Shown: positions 9,735-18,613 of the stretch, one piece after another
Layout of the letters: each line of letters starts with the position of its first letter
Numbering within the stretch: the first letter of the stretch is position 1
Source of the DNA: Erwinia aphidicola
Lineage (GTDB): Bacteria > Pseudomonadota > Gammaproteobacteria > Enterobacterales > Enterobacteriaceae
Direction of reading: 5' to 3'
DNA: 64,000 nt
Assembly (NCBI RefSeq): GCF_024169515.1
Contig: NZ_JAMKCQ010000001.1
Coordinates: 3,100,001-3,164,000, forward strand
Translations under genes and position numbers: made by a program
The notes under the pieces: model-generated
What the model was told of the DNA's origin: nothing
What the model saw: only the letters and a program-made list of their open reading frames with translations
Database searches by the model: none

Positions 9735-10487
9735 CTAAATAATGTCGATGTCGGCCACAGAGGGGTAAACCCAGGTCGGACGGAACGGCATAGCGTCGAT
9801 ATCGCTAAGCGTTGAGACGCCGGAAAGTACCAGAATCGTTTCCAGCCCTGCCTGAAAACCGGCGAGGATATCGGTACGCAGATTATCGCCAACGATCACC
9901 GTCTCTTCCGAGTGCGCCTGCATCTTATTCAGCGCGGCGCGCATAATCCACGGGCTGGGTTTACCAACGTAAAATGGCTGGCGACCGGAGATCTTTTCAA
10001 TACCCGCGCACAGTGCGCCGCAGGCCGGGGAGAAGCCGTGGCCGTGGCTGTCCGGGTTGGTGGCAATAAAGCGCGCGCCGTTCGCCACGAAAAAGGCCGC
10101 TTTATGCATCATGTCCCAGTTAAACGACCGGGTTTCGCCAACGATAACAAAGTCAGGATTAATGTCGGTAATGGTGAATCCGGCTTTATACAGCTCGTGG
10201 ATAAGTGCGCCTTCACCGACCACATAGGCTTTTTTACCTTCCTGGCGCTTAAGGAAATCAGCGGTGGCCATGGCCGAGGTGTAGAACACGCTGTCCGGCA
10301 GTTCGATTCCGGCAGAGGCAAAGCGGTTCGACAGATCCATCGCCGTTTGCGAAGGGTAGTTGGTCAGCACCACCAGCGGCATATTATTGCCAATAATACG
10401 CTGGAGAAATTCACGCGCACCCGGCACGGCGGTATTGTCGTGCATCAGTACGCCGTCGATATCGCAGATGACGTTCTTTATAGTCAT
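9735..10487 (-). CDS. nagD: NagD, HAD-family nucleotide phosphatase
   Basis: NagD is a HAD-superfamily (type IIA) phosphatase with activity on nucleoside monophosphates. Its role in GlcNAc use is unclear although it sits in the nag operon. The start at 10487 (MTIKNVICDIDGV) gives 250 residues, the E. coli length; an in-frame ATG five codons upstream at 10502 is possible. Catalytic Asp9 and Asp11 are present, as are VVLTNYPSQT (motif II), Lys in the GKPSPW motif (motif III) and GDNLRTDI (motif IV). It is the last gene of nagBACD. A small GCCCGG/CCGGGC hairpin at 9710-9725 follows without a T-tract. Confidence 0.95.
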   Translation of the reverse strand: MTIKNVICDIDGVLMHDNTAVPGAREFLQRIIGNNMPLVVLTNYPSQTAMDLSNRFASAGIELPDSVFYTSAMATADFLKRQEGKKAYVVGEGALIHELYKAGFTITDINPDFVIVGETRSFNWDMMHKAAFFVANGARFIATNPDSHGHGFSPACGALCAGIEKISGRQPFYVGKPSPWIMRAALNKMQAHSEETVIVGDNLRTDILAGFQAGLETILVLSGVSTLSDIDAMPFRPTWVYPSVADIDII

Positions 10488-10508
10488 TCGTTCGGAATCC
10501 ATTTTTTA

Positions 10509-11729
10509 TTAACCTTCCAGCAGACGTTGCAGCAGGATGCCATTCAGCATGGCGCGTTTCGCCAGGGCAAAGGCGCCAATAGCCGAGCGGTGATCAATTT
10601 CGGAACGGACCACCGGCAGATTTTTTCGGAATGCTTTCAACGCCTGAGTATTAATGCAGCCTTCAATAGCGGGCAGCAGCACTTTATCGGCTTCGGTAAT
10701 TTCACCCGCAATCACAATTTTCTGTGGATTAAACAGATTGATGGCAATCGCAATCGCCTTGCCGAGATGGCGGCCCACGTGTTCAATCACTTCAGCCGCC
10801 AGCGCATCGCCGCGGTTTGCGGCCCGGCAGATCGGCTGAATATGACAATCGTCGAGGGTCAGGCTGCTTGGATAGCCCTGAGTCAGCAGGTGGCGCACGC
10901 GGTTTTCAATCGCGCTGTTGGCCGCGATCGTCTCCAGACAGCCAAAATTCCCGCAGTGGCAGCGCTCGCCGAGTGGGTCAACCTGGATATGCCCAATCTC
11001 GCCCACGTTGCCGTTGCTACCAAGAAAAATATGCCCGTTAGCGATAATACCGGCCCCGGTTCCGCGATGCACACGCACCAGAATGGAGTCTGCGCAGTCG
11101 CGCGATGCGCCAAAATAGTGCTCCGCCAGCGCCAGGCTGCGAATATCGTGACCGACAAAGCTGGTAACGTTGAAGCGCTTTTCCATATTGGCAACCAGCG
11201 GCCAGTGGCTGACGCTGATATGCGGCATATAGCGGATAATGCCATTTTTAGGGTCAACCAGGCCGGGCAGGATCACTGAAATGGCAATCAGCTCGCGAAG
11301 CTTACGCTGGTGCTGCTCACTGAAATCGGCAATGGCGTTGAACAGGGCATTTTCCAGGGTTTCCTGGGTACGTTCCGGTAGCGGGTAGTGCTCTTCCGCC
11401 AGCGATTTTCCGCTCAGGTCGAACAGGGTGACGGTGGCGTCATTGCGCCCAAGGCGCACGCCAATAGTATTGAAGCCGCGTGTTTCCGTAATGATAGAAA
11501 TCGCCCGGCGGCCCCCGGTGGAGGCCTGCTGGTCGACTTCACGGATCAACCCGCGCTCAATGAGCTGGCGGGTGATCTTGGTGACGCTGGCGGGCGCGAG
11601 CTGACTGTGCTCGGCTATCTGAATGCGTGAGATAGGTCCTTGCTGATCGATCAGCCGGTAAACGGCTGCGCTATTAAGTTGTTTAACGAGATCAACATTT
11701 CCAATTTGAGCCTGGCCGCCGGTGGTCAT
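10509..11729 (-). CDS. nagC: NagC, GlcNAc-6-P-responsive repressor (ROK family)
   Basis: NagC represses the nag genes until N-acetylglucosamine 6-phosphate binds. The 406 residues equal the E. coli protein. A winged helix-turn-helix (about residues 18-75, including PISRIQIAEHSQLAPASVT) precedes the ROK sugar-binding domain with its RVHRGTGAGIIANGHIF segment and the zinc-binding CHCGNFGCLE motif near residue 255. It lies 7 bp after nagA, so it is autoregulated through the operators upstream of nagB. Confidence 0.97.
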   Translation of the reverse strand: MTTGGQAQIGNVDLVKQLNSAAVYRLIDQQGPISRIQIAEHSQLAPASVTKITRQLIERGLIREVDQQASTGGRRAISIITETRGFNTIGVRLGRNDATVTLFDLSGKSLAEEHYPLPERTQETLENALFNAIADFSEQHQRKLRELIAISVILPGLVDPKNGIIRYMPHISVSHWPLVANMEKRFNVTSFVGHDIRSLALAEHYFGASRDCADSILVRVHRGTGAGIIANGHIFLGSNGNVGEIGHIQVDPLGERCHCGNFGCLETIAANSAIENRVRHLLTQGYPSSLTLDDCHIQPICRAANRGDALAAEVIEHVGRHLGKAIAIAINLFNPQKIVIAGEITEADKVLLPAIEGCINTQALKAFRKNLPVVRSEIDHRSAIGAFALAKRAMLNGILLQRLLEG

Positions 11730-11736
11730 TAAATCG

Positions 11737-12885
11737 CTACTCGCTTAAGACCTCGTTACCATTAACGATGGTCCGAATGATTTTGTAATCGCGGGTGAAC
11801 ACGGTCAGATTTGCCACTTTTCCGGCTTCAATTGAACCTAACTGGTTATCCACCCCCATTGCGCGGGCTGGGTAAAGTGTTGCCATTCTCAGCGTCTCAT
11901 CGAGGGAGATGCCAACATGTTCAACGCTGTTCTCTACAGCTTCAATCATAGTTAGCGCAGAACCACTCAGAGTGCCGTTCTCATCAACACACAGCCCGTT
12001 GCGATAGTATATTGTTTTACCAGCAAAAATGAACCGATCAATACTGGCTCCGGCAGGGGCGGTAGCATCGGTCACCAGGATCAGCTTGTCGCCTTTGATC
12101 CGTTTAGCGTTACGAATGTTAGCGTAATGCACATGTAAACCGTCGGCGATCACGCCACACCATACATCTGGTGAATCAAACAGCGCACCAATCAGCCCCG
12201 GCTCGCGTCCGCTGGTGGCAGGCATGGCATTATACAGATGAGTAGCAAAGGTCACGCCTGCATCGATTCCGGCGGCAGCTTCCTCATAGGTCCCGTGCGA
12301 GTGTCCCGCAGAGATGACGATCCCGGCTGCGCGCAGCTGGCGGATTATTGCTGCATCCACTTTTTCCGGGGCAAGGGTGATTTTAGTAATCACATCGGCA
12401 TTCGCGCAGAGAAAATCGACCAGCTCTTGGTCTGGCGCACGGATCAGGGCAGGGTCATGGGTGCCTTTTTTCAGCGGGTTGAGCCACGGCCCTTCCAGGT
12501 GCAGTCCCAGTGCCTGGTTGGCATTCTGCGCCAGATAAGCGCGCATCACTTCAACTGCGCGCTTCATTAATTCGTCGGTGCTGGTAATCAGGGTAGGCAG
12601 GAAACTGGTGCAGCCTGATTTTTCGTTGGCTTTCTGCATGATTTGCAGCGTTTCTACACTGATCGCCGCAATGTCATCGTTAAACTGCACGCCGCCACAG
12701 CCGTTGAGCTGCAGGTCGATAAATCCAGGGGCAACAATCGCACCACCGACATCGCGAGTTTCGATGCCAGCGGGCAGATCTTCCAGCGGGCAGACTCGCT
12801 CGATCAGACCATCGGCAATGACAACAGCATGGTTATCGAGGATTTTGTGGCCGGTGAAAATGCGGCCCTGGGTCAACGCGTACAT
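11737..12885 (-). CDS. nagA: N-acetylglucosamine-6-phosphate deacetylase
   Basis: NagA removes the acetyl group from GlcNAc-6-P, giving glucosamine-6-P and the substrate of NagB. The 382 residues match E. coli NagA. The amidohydrolase signatures are present: HLEGPW (metal-binding Glu region), [18 protein letters not shown] and the catalytic Asp in LVTDATAP. It is the second gene of the operon. The 83-bp nagB-nagA gap holds a strong hairpin that may adjust relative expression. Confidence 0.97.
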   Translation of the reverse strand: MYALTQGRIFTGHKILDNHAVVIADGLIERVCPLEDLPAGIETRDVGGAIVAPGFIDLQLNGCGGVQFNDDIAAISVETLQIMQKANEKSGCTSFLPTLITSTDELMKRAVEVMRAYLAQNANQALGLHLEGPWLNPLKKGTHDPALIRAPDQELVDFLCANADVITKITLAPEKVDAAIIRQLRAAGIVISAGHSHGTYEEAAAGIDAGVTFATHLYNAMPATSGREPGLIGALFDSPDVWCGVIADGLHVHYANIRNAKRIKGDKLILVTDATAPAGASIDRFIFAGKTIYYRNGLCVDENGTLSGSALTMIEAVENSVEHVGISLDETLRMATLYPARAMGVDNQLGSIEAGKVANLTVFTRDYKIIRTIVNGNEVLSE

Positions 12886-12914
12886 AATTTTTCTCCTGAC
12901 TTTCCTGATAATTC

Positions 12915-12952
12915 CGGCTCTGCCCGGCGGTTATTGCGCTCAGGCAGAGCCG
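12915..12952 (-). other. Intercistronic hairpin between nagB and nagA
   Basis: CGGCTCTGCC (12915-12924) pairs perfectly with GGCAGAGCCG (12943-12952) over 10 bp. No T-tract follows, so it looks like an mRNA processing or stabilising element rather than a terminator. Confidence 0.55.
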
Positions 12953-12968
12953 TTCAGTGATGCGGGCA

Positions 12969-13769
12969 TCACAGATCTTTAATATTTCCTGCTTCCATTT
13001 CGCGGAAATACTTCACGGTTTTGACTTTCAGTTCTGAGGTGGCGGGCTCATCACAGACCACGACTGCTTTGGCGTGCAGCTGCAGGCAGCTAATGGTCCA
13101 CATATGATTCACATTGCCTTCAACGGCGGCCTGCAGGGCCTGAGCTTTCACGTGGCCGGTCACCAGAATCATCACCTCTTCCGCGTCAAGCAGCGTACCC
13201 ACGCCGACGGTCAGCGCATATTTTGGTACCTGATCAACATCACCGCCGAAGAAACGTGAGTTGGCGATACGGGTATCGTGAGTCAGCGTTTTAATGCGGG
13301 TGCGTGAAGCCAGTGATGACGCCGGCTCATTGAAAGCGATATGACCGTCGTTACCGACACCGCCCATAAACAGGTGGATTTTGCCATAAGAACGGATCTT
13401 CTCCTCATACTGGCGACATTCTGCGTCAATATCCGGGGCATTGCCATTGAGAAGATTGATGTTTTCACTTGGAATATCAACATGATCAAAAAAGTTACGG
13501 TACATAAAGCTGTGGTAACTTTCCGGGTGCTCTTTTGGCAGGCCTACGTATTCGTCCATGTTGAAAGTGACAACGTGTTTAAAGCTAACCTGGCCCGCTT
13601 TATGCATATCGATTAAATGCTTATAGGCTTCAAGCGGCGTACCGCCCGTCGGCAGACCTAATACAAAAGGACGGTCGGCAGTCGGGTTAAAAGCGTTGAT
13701 GCGGTTAACAATGTGGCGTGCTGCCCACTTGCCGACCTGAGTTGGCGTTGCCAGAGGAATCAGTCTCAT
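12969..13769 (-). CDS. nagB: Glucosamine-6-phosphate deaminase
   Basis: NagB converts glucosamine-6-P to fructose-6-P and ammonia and is allosterically activated by GlcNAc-6-P. The start was set at 13769 because GAGGTGCAAC directly precedes this ATG and the product has 266 residues, the E. coli length; the frame also contains an ATG four codons upstream. The catalytic Asp of FNMDEYVG and the [11 protein letters not shown] motif (Asp and His of the active site) are intact. It is the first gene of nagBACD and is divergent from nagE. Confidence 0.97.
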   Translation of the reverse strand: MRLIPLATPTQVGKWAARHIVNRINAFNPTADRPFVLGLPTGGTPLEAYKHLIDMHKAGQVSFKHVVTFNMDEYVGLPKEHPESYHSFMYRNFFDHVDIPSENINLLNGNAPDIDAECRQYEEKIRSYGKIHLFMGGVGNDGHIAFNEPASSLASRTRIKTLTHDTRIANSRFFGGDVDQVPKYALTVGVGTLLDAEEVMILVTGHVKAQALQAAVEGNVNHMWTISCLQLHAKAVVVCDEPATSELKVKTVKYFREMEAGNIKDL

Positions 13770-13876
13770 GTTGCACCTCATTTTATGCAGAGTTGGAATG
13801 GGTTAAAAACGGTGCTCTGTAATGGCTCAGGGTAAGCGTAACGTGATTACCGCAGGAGAACAGAGGGATTTATCCG

Positions 13877-13897
13877 TTATGATTTTTCGAATCATAA
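13877..13897. promoter_or_regulatory. NagC operator (nagB side)
   Basis: TTATGATT and AATCATAA form a perfect 8-5-8 inverted repeat around TTTCG, about 108 bp upstream of nagB. It is AT-rich and symmetrical, as NagC sites are. Its centre is 98 bp from the centre of the nagE-side site, close to nine helical turns, so looping by NagC is plausible. Confidence 0.7.
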
Positions 13898-13947
13898 AAT
13901 AAGTTTGTGCCGATCGCCAGCTGCATGCTAAGAATAATGCGTTTTTT

Positions 13948-13963
13948 GGTGATTTTAGTCACA
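13948..13963. promoter_or_regulatory. CRP-cAMP site between the NagC operators
   Basis: GGTGA-N6-TCACA matches the CRP consensus at nine of ten key positions. It lies between the two NagC-type palindromes in the nagB-nagE divergent region, where CRP activation is known in E. coli. Confidence 0.75.
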
Positions 13964-13974
13964 GATACGGTGCT

Positions 13975-13995
13975 TTAATTTGCGAAGCGAATTAA
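13975..13995. promoter_or_regulatory. NagC operator (nagE side)
   Basis: TTAATT and AATTAA flank TGCGAAGCG, giving an imperfect 21-bp palindrome about 110 bp upstream of nagE. A possible nagE -35 (TTTACA, 14002-14007) follows immediately, so bound NagC would block polymerase. Confidence 0.65.
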
Positions 13996-14103
13996 TTTTT
14001 TTTTACACTTCGTCTCGTGGTGTGTAGTGTCATACAAATTCCAAAAAACCGTGTAAAAAAATCAAAGCGGTTTTTGGTGCTATATCGGGTCTCATAGGGG
14101 GAA

Positions 14104-16056
14104 ATGGTGAATATTCTAGGCTTCTTTCAAAGATTAGGGCGGTCGTTACAGCTGCCGATTGCCGTGCTGCCAGTCGCAGCACTGATGCTGCGCTTCGGCC
14201 AGCCCGACTTACTCAACATGCCGTTTATTGCCCAGGCGGGTGGTGCGATTTTTGACAATCTCGCGCTGATCTTCGCTATTGGTGTGGCATCAACCTGGTC
14301 GAAAGATAACGCCGGTGCAGCTGCGCTGGCGGGCGCGGTGGGGTACTTTATCCTCACCAAAGCGATGGTCACCATTAACCCAACGGTCAATATGGGCGTG
14401 CTGGCGGGGATTATTACGGGTCTGGTTGCCGGTATGACTTACAACCGCTGGTCCGACATCAAACTGCCTGACTTCCTGAGCTTCTTTGGTGGTAAACGCT
14501 TTGTACCGATTGCCACCGGCTTCTTCTGTCTGGTGCTGGCCGCCATATTTGGTTACGTCTGGCCACCGGTGCAGGCGGGCATTCACGCAGGCGGTGAGTG
14601 GATTGTCTCTGAAGGCGCGTTAGGCGCGGGTATCTTCGGTTTCGTTAACCGTCTGCTGATCCCAACCGGTCTTCATCAGGTGCTGAATACCATTGCCTGG
14701 TTCCAGATTGGTGAGTTTACCAATGCGGCCGGTGCGGTATTCCACGGTGACATTAACCGCTTCTATGCGGGCGATGGCTCGGCGGGCATGTTTATGTCTG
14801 GCTTCTTCCCGATCATGATGTTTGGTCTGCCGGGTGCCGCGCTGGCGATGTATCTGGCCGCGCCGAAAGAGCGTCGTCCAATGGTCGGTGGCATGCTGCT
14901 GTCCGTTGCGGTTACCGCCTTCCTGACCGGTGTCACCGAGCCGCTGGAATTCCTGTTCATGTTCCTGGCGCCGATGCTGTATCTGATCCACGCCCTGCTG
15001 ACCGGTATCAGCCTGTTTGTTGCCACCACTCTGGGCATCCACGCGGGCTTCTCGTTCTCTGCCGGCGCTATCGACTACGTATTGATGTACAAACTGCCTG
15101 CGGCCAGTCAGAACGTCTGGATGCTGCTGGTGATGGGCGTTATCGCCTTCCTGGTTTACTTCGTGCTGTTCAGTGCGGTTATCCGCATGCTGAACCTGAA
15201 AACGCCGGGTCGTGAAGATGCGAGTGACCTGGTGGTGACCGACGAAGCGAATAGCAATACCGAAGAGGGGCTGGCCCAGCTGTCGCGTAGCTACATTGGT
15301 GCGATTGGCGGCTCCGAAAACCTGAACGTGATTGATGCCTGTATTACCCGTCTGCGTCTGTCGGTGAAAGATGCTTCCCTGGTTAATGATGCTCAGTGTA
15401 AGCGCCTTGGTGCTTCCGGTGTGGTGAAACTGAACAAGCAGACGATTCAGGTGATCGTCGGTGCGAAAGCCGAATCGATTGCTGAAGAGATGAAAAAGCA
15501 GATTGCTAAAGGCCCGGTGGCTGCGGCTTCTGCTGCCAGCGCAGCACCTGTGGCACCGGTTGCGGCTCCACAAGCCGTGCCAAACGTGGCGAAAGGCATT
15601 ATCGGCACGCTGGTTGCGCCGGTCAGCGGCAAAGTTGTCGCCATTGACCAGGTTCCGGATGAGGCCTTTGCCAGTAAAGCGGTAGGCGATGGCCTGGCGA
15701 TTCTGCCAACCAGCAGTACCGTTGTATCCCCTGCTGCAGGCACCGTGGTGAAAATCTTCAATACCAACCATGCCTTCTGCCTGGAAACGGAAAAAGGGGT
15801 TGAAGTAGTGGTGCATATGGGGCTGGATACCGTGACGCTGGAAGGAAAAGGTTTCACCCGCCTGGTGGAAGAGGGCAGCCAGGTGGTCGCCGGTCAACCG
15901 GTGCTGGAAATGGACCTTGAGTTCCTCAATGCCAATGCCCGTTCGATGGTCAGCCCGGTCGTGGTCAGCAACATCGATGATTTCGCTGGCATCACGCTGC
16001 TGGCGGGCGATACGGTGGTTGCCGGTGAGACCCGGTTATACGAAATTAATGGCTAA
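14104..16056 (+). CDS. nagE: GlcNAc-specific PTS permease, EIICBA
   Basis: NagE imports and phosphorylates N-acetylglucosamine. The 650 residues carry the three PTS domains in the order IIC, IIB, IIA. IIC is a membrane domain (about 1-370) with GVTEPLEFLFMF and GIHAGFSFSAGAIDY motifs. IIB (about 385-465) has the phospho-Cys in the DACITRLRLSV motif. An Ala/Pro-rich linker leads to IIA, with the phospho-His in VVVHMGLDTV. E. coli NagE has nearly the same length. It is divergent from nagB and followed by a strong terminator. Confidence 0.97.
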   Translation: MVNILGFFQRLGRSLQLPIAVLPVAALMLRFGQPDLLNMPFIAQAGGAIFDNLALIFAIGVASTWSKDNAGAAALAGAVGYFILTKAMVTINPTVNMGVLAGIITGLVAGMTYNRWSDIKLPDFLSFFGGKRFVPIATGFFCLVLAAIFGYVWPPVQAGIHAGGEWIVSEGALGAGIFGFVNRLLIPTGLHQVLNTIAWFQIGEFTNAAGAVFHGDINRFYAGDGSAGMFMSGFFPIMMFGLPGAALAMYLAAPKERRPMVGGMLLSVAVTAFLTGVTEPLEFLFMFLAPMLYLIHALLTGISLFVATTLGIHAGFSFSAGAIDYVLMYKLPAASQNVWMLLVMGVIAFLVYFVLFSAVIRMLNLKTPGREDASDLVVTDEANSNTEEGLAQLSRSYIGAIGGSENLNVIDACITRLRLSVKDASLVNDAQCKRLGASGVVKLNKQTIQVIVGAKAESIAEEMKKQIAKGPVAAASAASAAPVAPVAAPQAVPNVAKGIIGTLVAPVSGKVVAIDQVPDEAFASKAVGDGLAILPTSSTVVSPAAGTVVKIFNTNHAFCLETEKGVEVVVHMGLDTVTLEGKGFTRLVEEGSQVVAGQPVLEMDLEFLNANARSMVSPVVVSNIDDFAGITLLAGDTVVAGETRLYEING

Positions 16057-16080
16057 GCCACCCGGCTGAGGCTTGATTAA

Positions 16081-16112
16081 AAGGGCGGGAAGCAATTCCC
16101 GCCCTTTTTTTA
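16081..16112 (+). terminator. Terminator of nagE
   Basis: AAGGGCGGGA (16081-16090) pairs with TCCCGCCCTT (16097-16106) and is followed by a T-run. It lies 25 bp after the stop codon. Confidence 0.9.
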
Positions 16113-16185
16113 TGAGATTCCCGCAACAAACGGTTGTTTCGCCTCCCCGCTTTGTGGATCATACTCCGTTATTTGACAGCTAATT

Positions 16186-16309
16186 TATACTCGTCATTCT
16201 TCAAGTTGCAGCTGTGTTGGCTGCGTGTGTTCACCCCAGTCACTTACTTTGTAAGCTCCCGGGGATTCTCACACTTGCCGCCTTGCCGCAACTCGAATTA
16301 TCTAGAGTA
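16186..16309. repeat. ERIC repeat no. 2 (upstream of glnS)
   Basis: This 124-bp element is the best match here to the ERIC consensus. TATACTCGTCATTCTTCAAG begins it, the central core has CACCCCAGTCACTTACTT and GTAAGCTCCCGGGGATTC, and CTCGAATTATCTAGAGT ends it. It lies directly upstream of glnS, ending 28 bp before the start codon, so it is probably in the glnS leader or overlaps its promoter. Confidence 0.9.
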
Positions 16310-16337
16310 AATGCCATGCATTATTGAGGAAATTGAG

Positions 16338-18005
16338 ATGAGTGAGGCTGAAGCCCGCCCAACTAACTTTATTCGTCAGATCATCGACGAAGATCTGGCG
16401 AACGGTAAGCATGCCACCGTGCATACCCGCTTCCCGCCTGAGCCGAACGGTTACCTGCATATTGGTCATGCAAAATCTATCTGCCTGAACTTTGGCATCG
16501 CGCAGGATTATCACGGGCAGTGCAATCTGCGTTTTGATGACACTAACCCGGTGAAAGAAGACCTGGAGTTTGTTGAGTCAATTAAACGTGACGTGAAGTG
16601 GCTTGGCTTTGAGTGGAGCGGCGAAGTACGCTACTCATCTGACTATTTCGAACAGCTGCACAACTATGCGGTTGAGCTGATCGGTAAAGGTCTGGCTTAC
16701 GTTGACGAACTGTCACCTGAGCAGATCCGTGAATACCGAGGTAGCCTGACGGCGCCGGGTAAAAACAGCCCTTACCGCGACCGTAGCGTGGAAGAGAACC
16801 TTGAGCTGTTTGCCAAAATGCGCGCCGGTGGTTTTGCTGAAGGCACCGCCTGCCTGCGTGCAAAAATCGATATGGCGTCCAACTTTATCGTGATGCGCGA
16901 CCCGGTTATCTACCGCATTAAATTCGCCGAGCACCACCAGACCGGCAACAAGTGGTGCATCTACCCGATGTACGATTTCACCCACTGCATCTCCGATGCG
17001 CTGGAAGGGATCACCCACTCGCTGTGTACGCTGGAGTTCCAGGACAACCGTCGCCTGTATGACTGGGTGCTGGACAACATCACCATCCCGGTGCATCCGC
17101 GTCAGTATGAGTTCTCACGCCTGAATCTTGAATACGCCATTATGTCCAAGCGTAAGCTCAACCTGCTGGTCACTGAGAAAGTGGTTGAGGGCTGGGATGA
17201 CCCGCGCATGCTGACCGTGTCTGGCCTGCGCCGCCGCGGTTACAGCGCGGAATCAATTCGTGAGTTCTGCCGCCGTATTGGCGTGACCAAACAGGATAAC
17301 AACGTGGAAATGGCCGCGCTGGAATCCTGTATTCGCGACGATCTCAACGAAAACGCGCCGCGTGCGATGGCCGTTCTTGACCCGGTAAAAGTGGTGATCG
17401 AAAACCTGCCTGCGCATCATGAAGAGATGATCAGCATGCCGAACCATCCGAGCAAGCCGGAGATGGGTACGCGCGAAGTGCCGTTCAGCCGTGAGATCTG
17501 GATCGATCGTGCTGACTTCCGTGAAGAAGCGAATAAGCAGTACAAGCGTCTGGTGATGGGCAAAGAAGTGCGCCTGCGTAATGCCTACGTGATCAAAGCT
17601 GAGCGCGTAGCCAAAGATGAAGAGGGCAACATTACCTGCCTGTTCTGCACCTGCGACGTGGATACGCTGAGCAAAGATCCGGCCGATGGTCGTAAAGTGA
17701 AAGGCGTGATCCACTGGGTGTCCGCAGTTCACGGCCTGCCTGCGGAGTTCCGCCTGTATGACCGTCTGTTCAGCGTGCCAAACCCGGGCGCAGCAGAAGA
17801 TTTCCTGACCACCGTTAACCCGGAATCCCTGGTGATTCGTCACGGTTACGTCGAAGCGGGCATGCAGCAGGCTGAAGCTTCTGCACCTTACCAGTTCGAG
17901 CGTGAAGGTTACTTCTGTGCCGACAGCGTCTATTCCAGCGCCAGCAATCTGGTGTTTAACCGCACCGTTGGCCTGCGCGATACCTGGGCGAAAATGGGCG
18001 AATAA
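16338..18005 (+). CDS. glnS: Glutaminyl-tRNA synthetase
   Basis: GlnS charges tRNA-Gln, three copies of which lie at 6,968-7,388. The start at 16338 ([14 protein letters not shown]) after GAGGAAATTGAG gives 555 residues; E. coli has 554. The class I signatures are present: the HIGH motif in [12 protein letters not shown] and the KMSKS-type loop as MSKRKLN. The catalytic domain is followed by two beta-barrel anticodon-binding domains ending in [13 protein letters not shown] frame extension nine codons upstream exists but lacks family support. Confidence 0.97.
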   Translation: MSEAEARPTNFIRQIIDEDLANGKHATVHTRFPPEPNGYLHIGHAKSICLNFGIAQDYHGQCNLRFDDTNPVKEDLEFVESIKRDVKWLGFEWSGEVRYSSDYFEQLHNYAVELIGKGLAYVDELSPEQIREYRGSLTAPGKNSPYRDRSVEENLELFAKMRAGGFAEGTACLRAKIDMASNFIVMRDPVIYRIKFAEHHQTGNKWCIYPMYDFTHCISDALEGITHSLCTLEFQDNRRLYDWVLDNITIPVHPRQYEFSRLNLEYAIMSKRKLNLLVTEKVVEGWDDPRMLTVSGLRRRGYSAESIREFCRRIGVTKQDNNVEMAALESCIRDDLNENAPRAMAVLDPVKVVIENLPAHHEEMISMPNHPSKPEMGTREVPFSREIWIDRADFREEANKQYKRLVMGKEVRLRNAYVIKAERVAKDEEGNITCLFCTCDVDTLSKDPADGRKVKGVIHWVSAVHGLPAEFRLYDRLFSVPNPGAAEDFLTTVNPESLVIRHGYVEAGMQQAEASAPYQFEREGYFCADSVYSSASNLVFNRTVGLRDTWAKMGE

Positions 18006-18026
18006 GCCGTAATCAGCTATATAAGA

Positions 18027-18050
18027 GGGCGATGATTCGCCCTTTTTTTT
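18027..18050 (+). terminator. Terminator of glnS
   Basis: GGGCGA (18027-18032) and TCGCCC (18037-18042) form a stem followed by eight T residues. Confidence 0.9.
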
Positions 18051-18107
18051 CGTCCGCTGGATACCGCTATCAGCGACGTATCGACAATCTCACCTGAAGG
18101 ATATTGC

Positions 18108-18497
18108 ATGTCTGGATTAGCCGAACAAGCCAGCCGCAGCGTGATTGTGCTGCATGAACTGATCGCCGAAGTGTTTCACGGCGACGGCAGTAAAGTGCCC
18201 GAACTGCTCGCTCATTTTGCCCCCGAATTCACCATGGTCACTCCCGGTGGAAAAATGCTGGCGCTGGCAGACGTTGCCGCACTGTTTACCCGCCTGACTG
18301 GCGGACGTCAGGGCGTGGAGATTCGTATTGAGCAGTGCCAAATTATTTCGCAGTCAGAGCAGGATGTGGTGATTCATTACCATGAGCTGCAGCAGCAGGG
18401 GGATGTGCATACTCATCGTATCTCGCTGGCGGTGATTGACTGTAGCGCAACCCCACCACGCTGGCGCTATTTGCAGGAAACGATGGTTGCCGACTAG
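18108..18497 (+). CDS. NTF2-like (DUF4440/SnoaL-type) small protein
   Basis: I do not know a function for this 129-residue protein. Its pattern is N-terminal helices, a short ALADVAALFTRLTGG segment and then alternating beta strands (VEIRIEQCQIISQSEQDVVIHY is one stretch read in pieces). This resembles the cone-shaped NTF2/DUF4440 fold. No signal peptide or membrane segment is visible. The start follows GAAGGATATTGC. It occupies, with mtr, the place where E. coli has chitoporin genes chiP-chiQ. Its TAG stop lies inside the first ACTAGT of a possible TrpR site upstream of mtr. Confidence 0.7.
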   Translation: MSGLAEQASRSVIVLHELIAEVFHGDGSKVPELLAHFAPEFTMVTPGGKMLALADVAALFTRLTGGRQGVEIRIEQCQIISQSEQDVVIHYHELQQQGDVHTHRISLAVIDCSATPPRWRYLQETMVAD

Positions 18498-18510
18498 TTA
18501 CCGTACTAGT
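18493..18510. promoter_or_regulatory. Possible TrpR-type operator upstream of mtr
   Basis: Two ACTAGT hexamers (18493-18498 and 18505-18510) lie 12 bp apart. CTAG cores are rare in enterobacteria and central to TrpR operators, although the classic spacing of the two cores is 8 bp. A -10-like TAGACT lies at 18530-18535. This is tentative. Confidence 0.35.
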
Positions 18511-18613
18511 TCGCGAGTGTGATTTTGTGTAGACTATGCGGCATTAATGCCGTTTAGCCAGTGGAATATCCCGGCGCGTGCGTTTTGTTACCGTTTCTCG
18601 CTAAGGATTTGCC

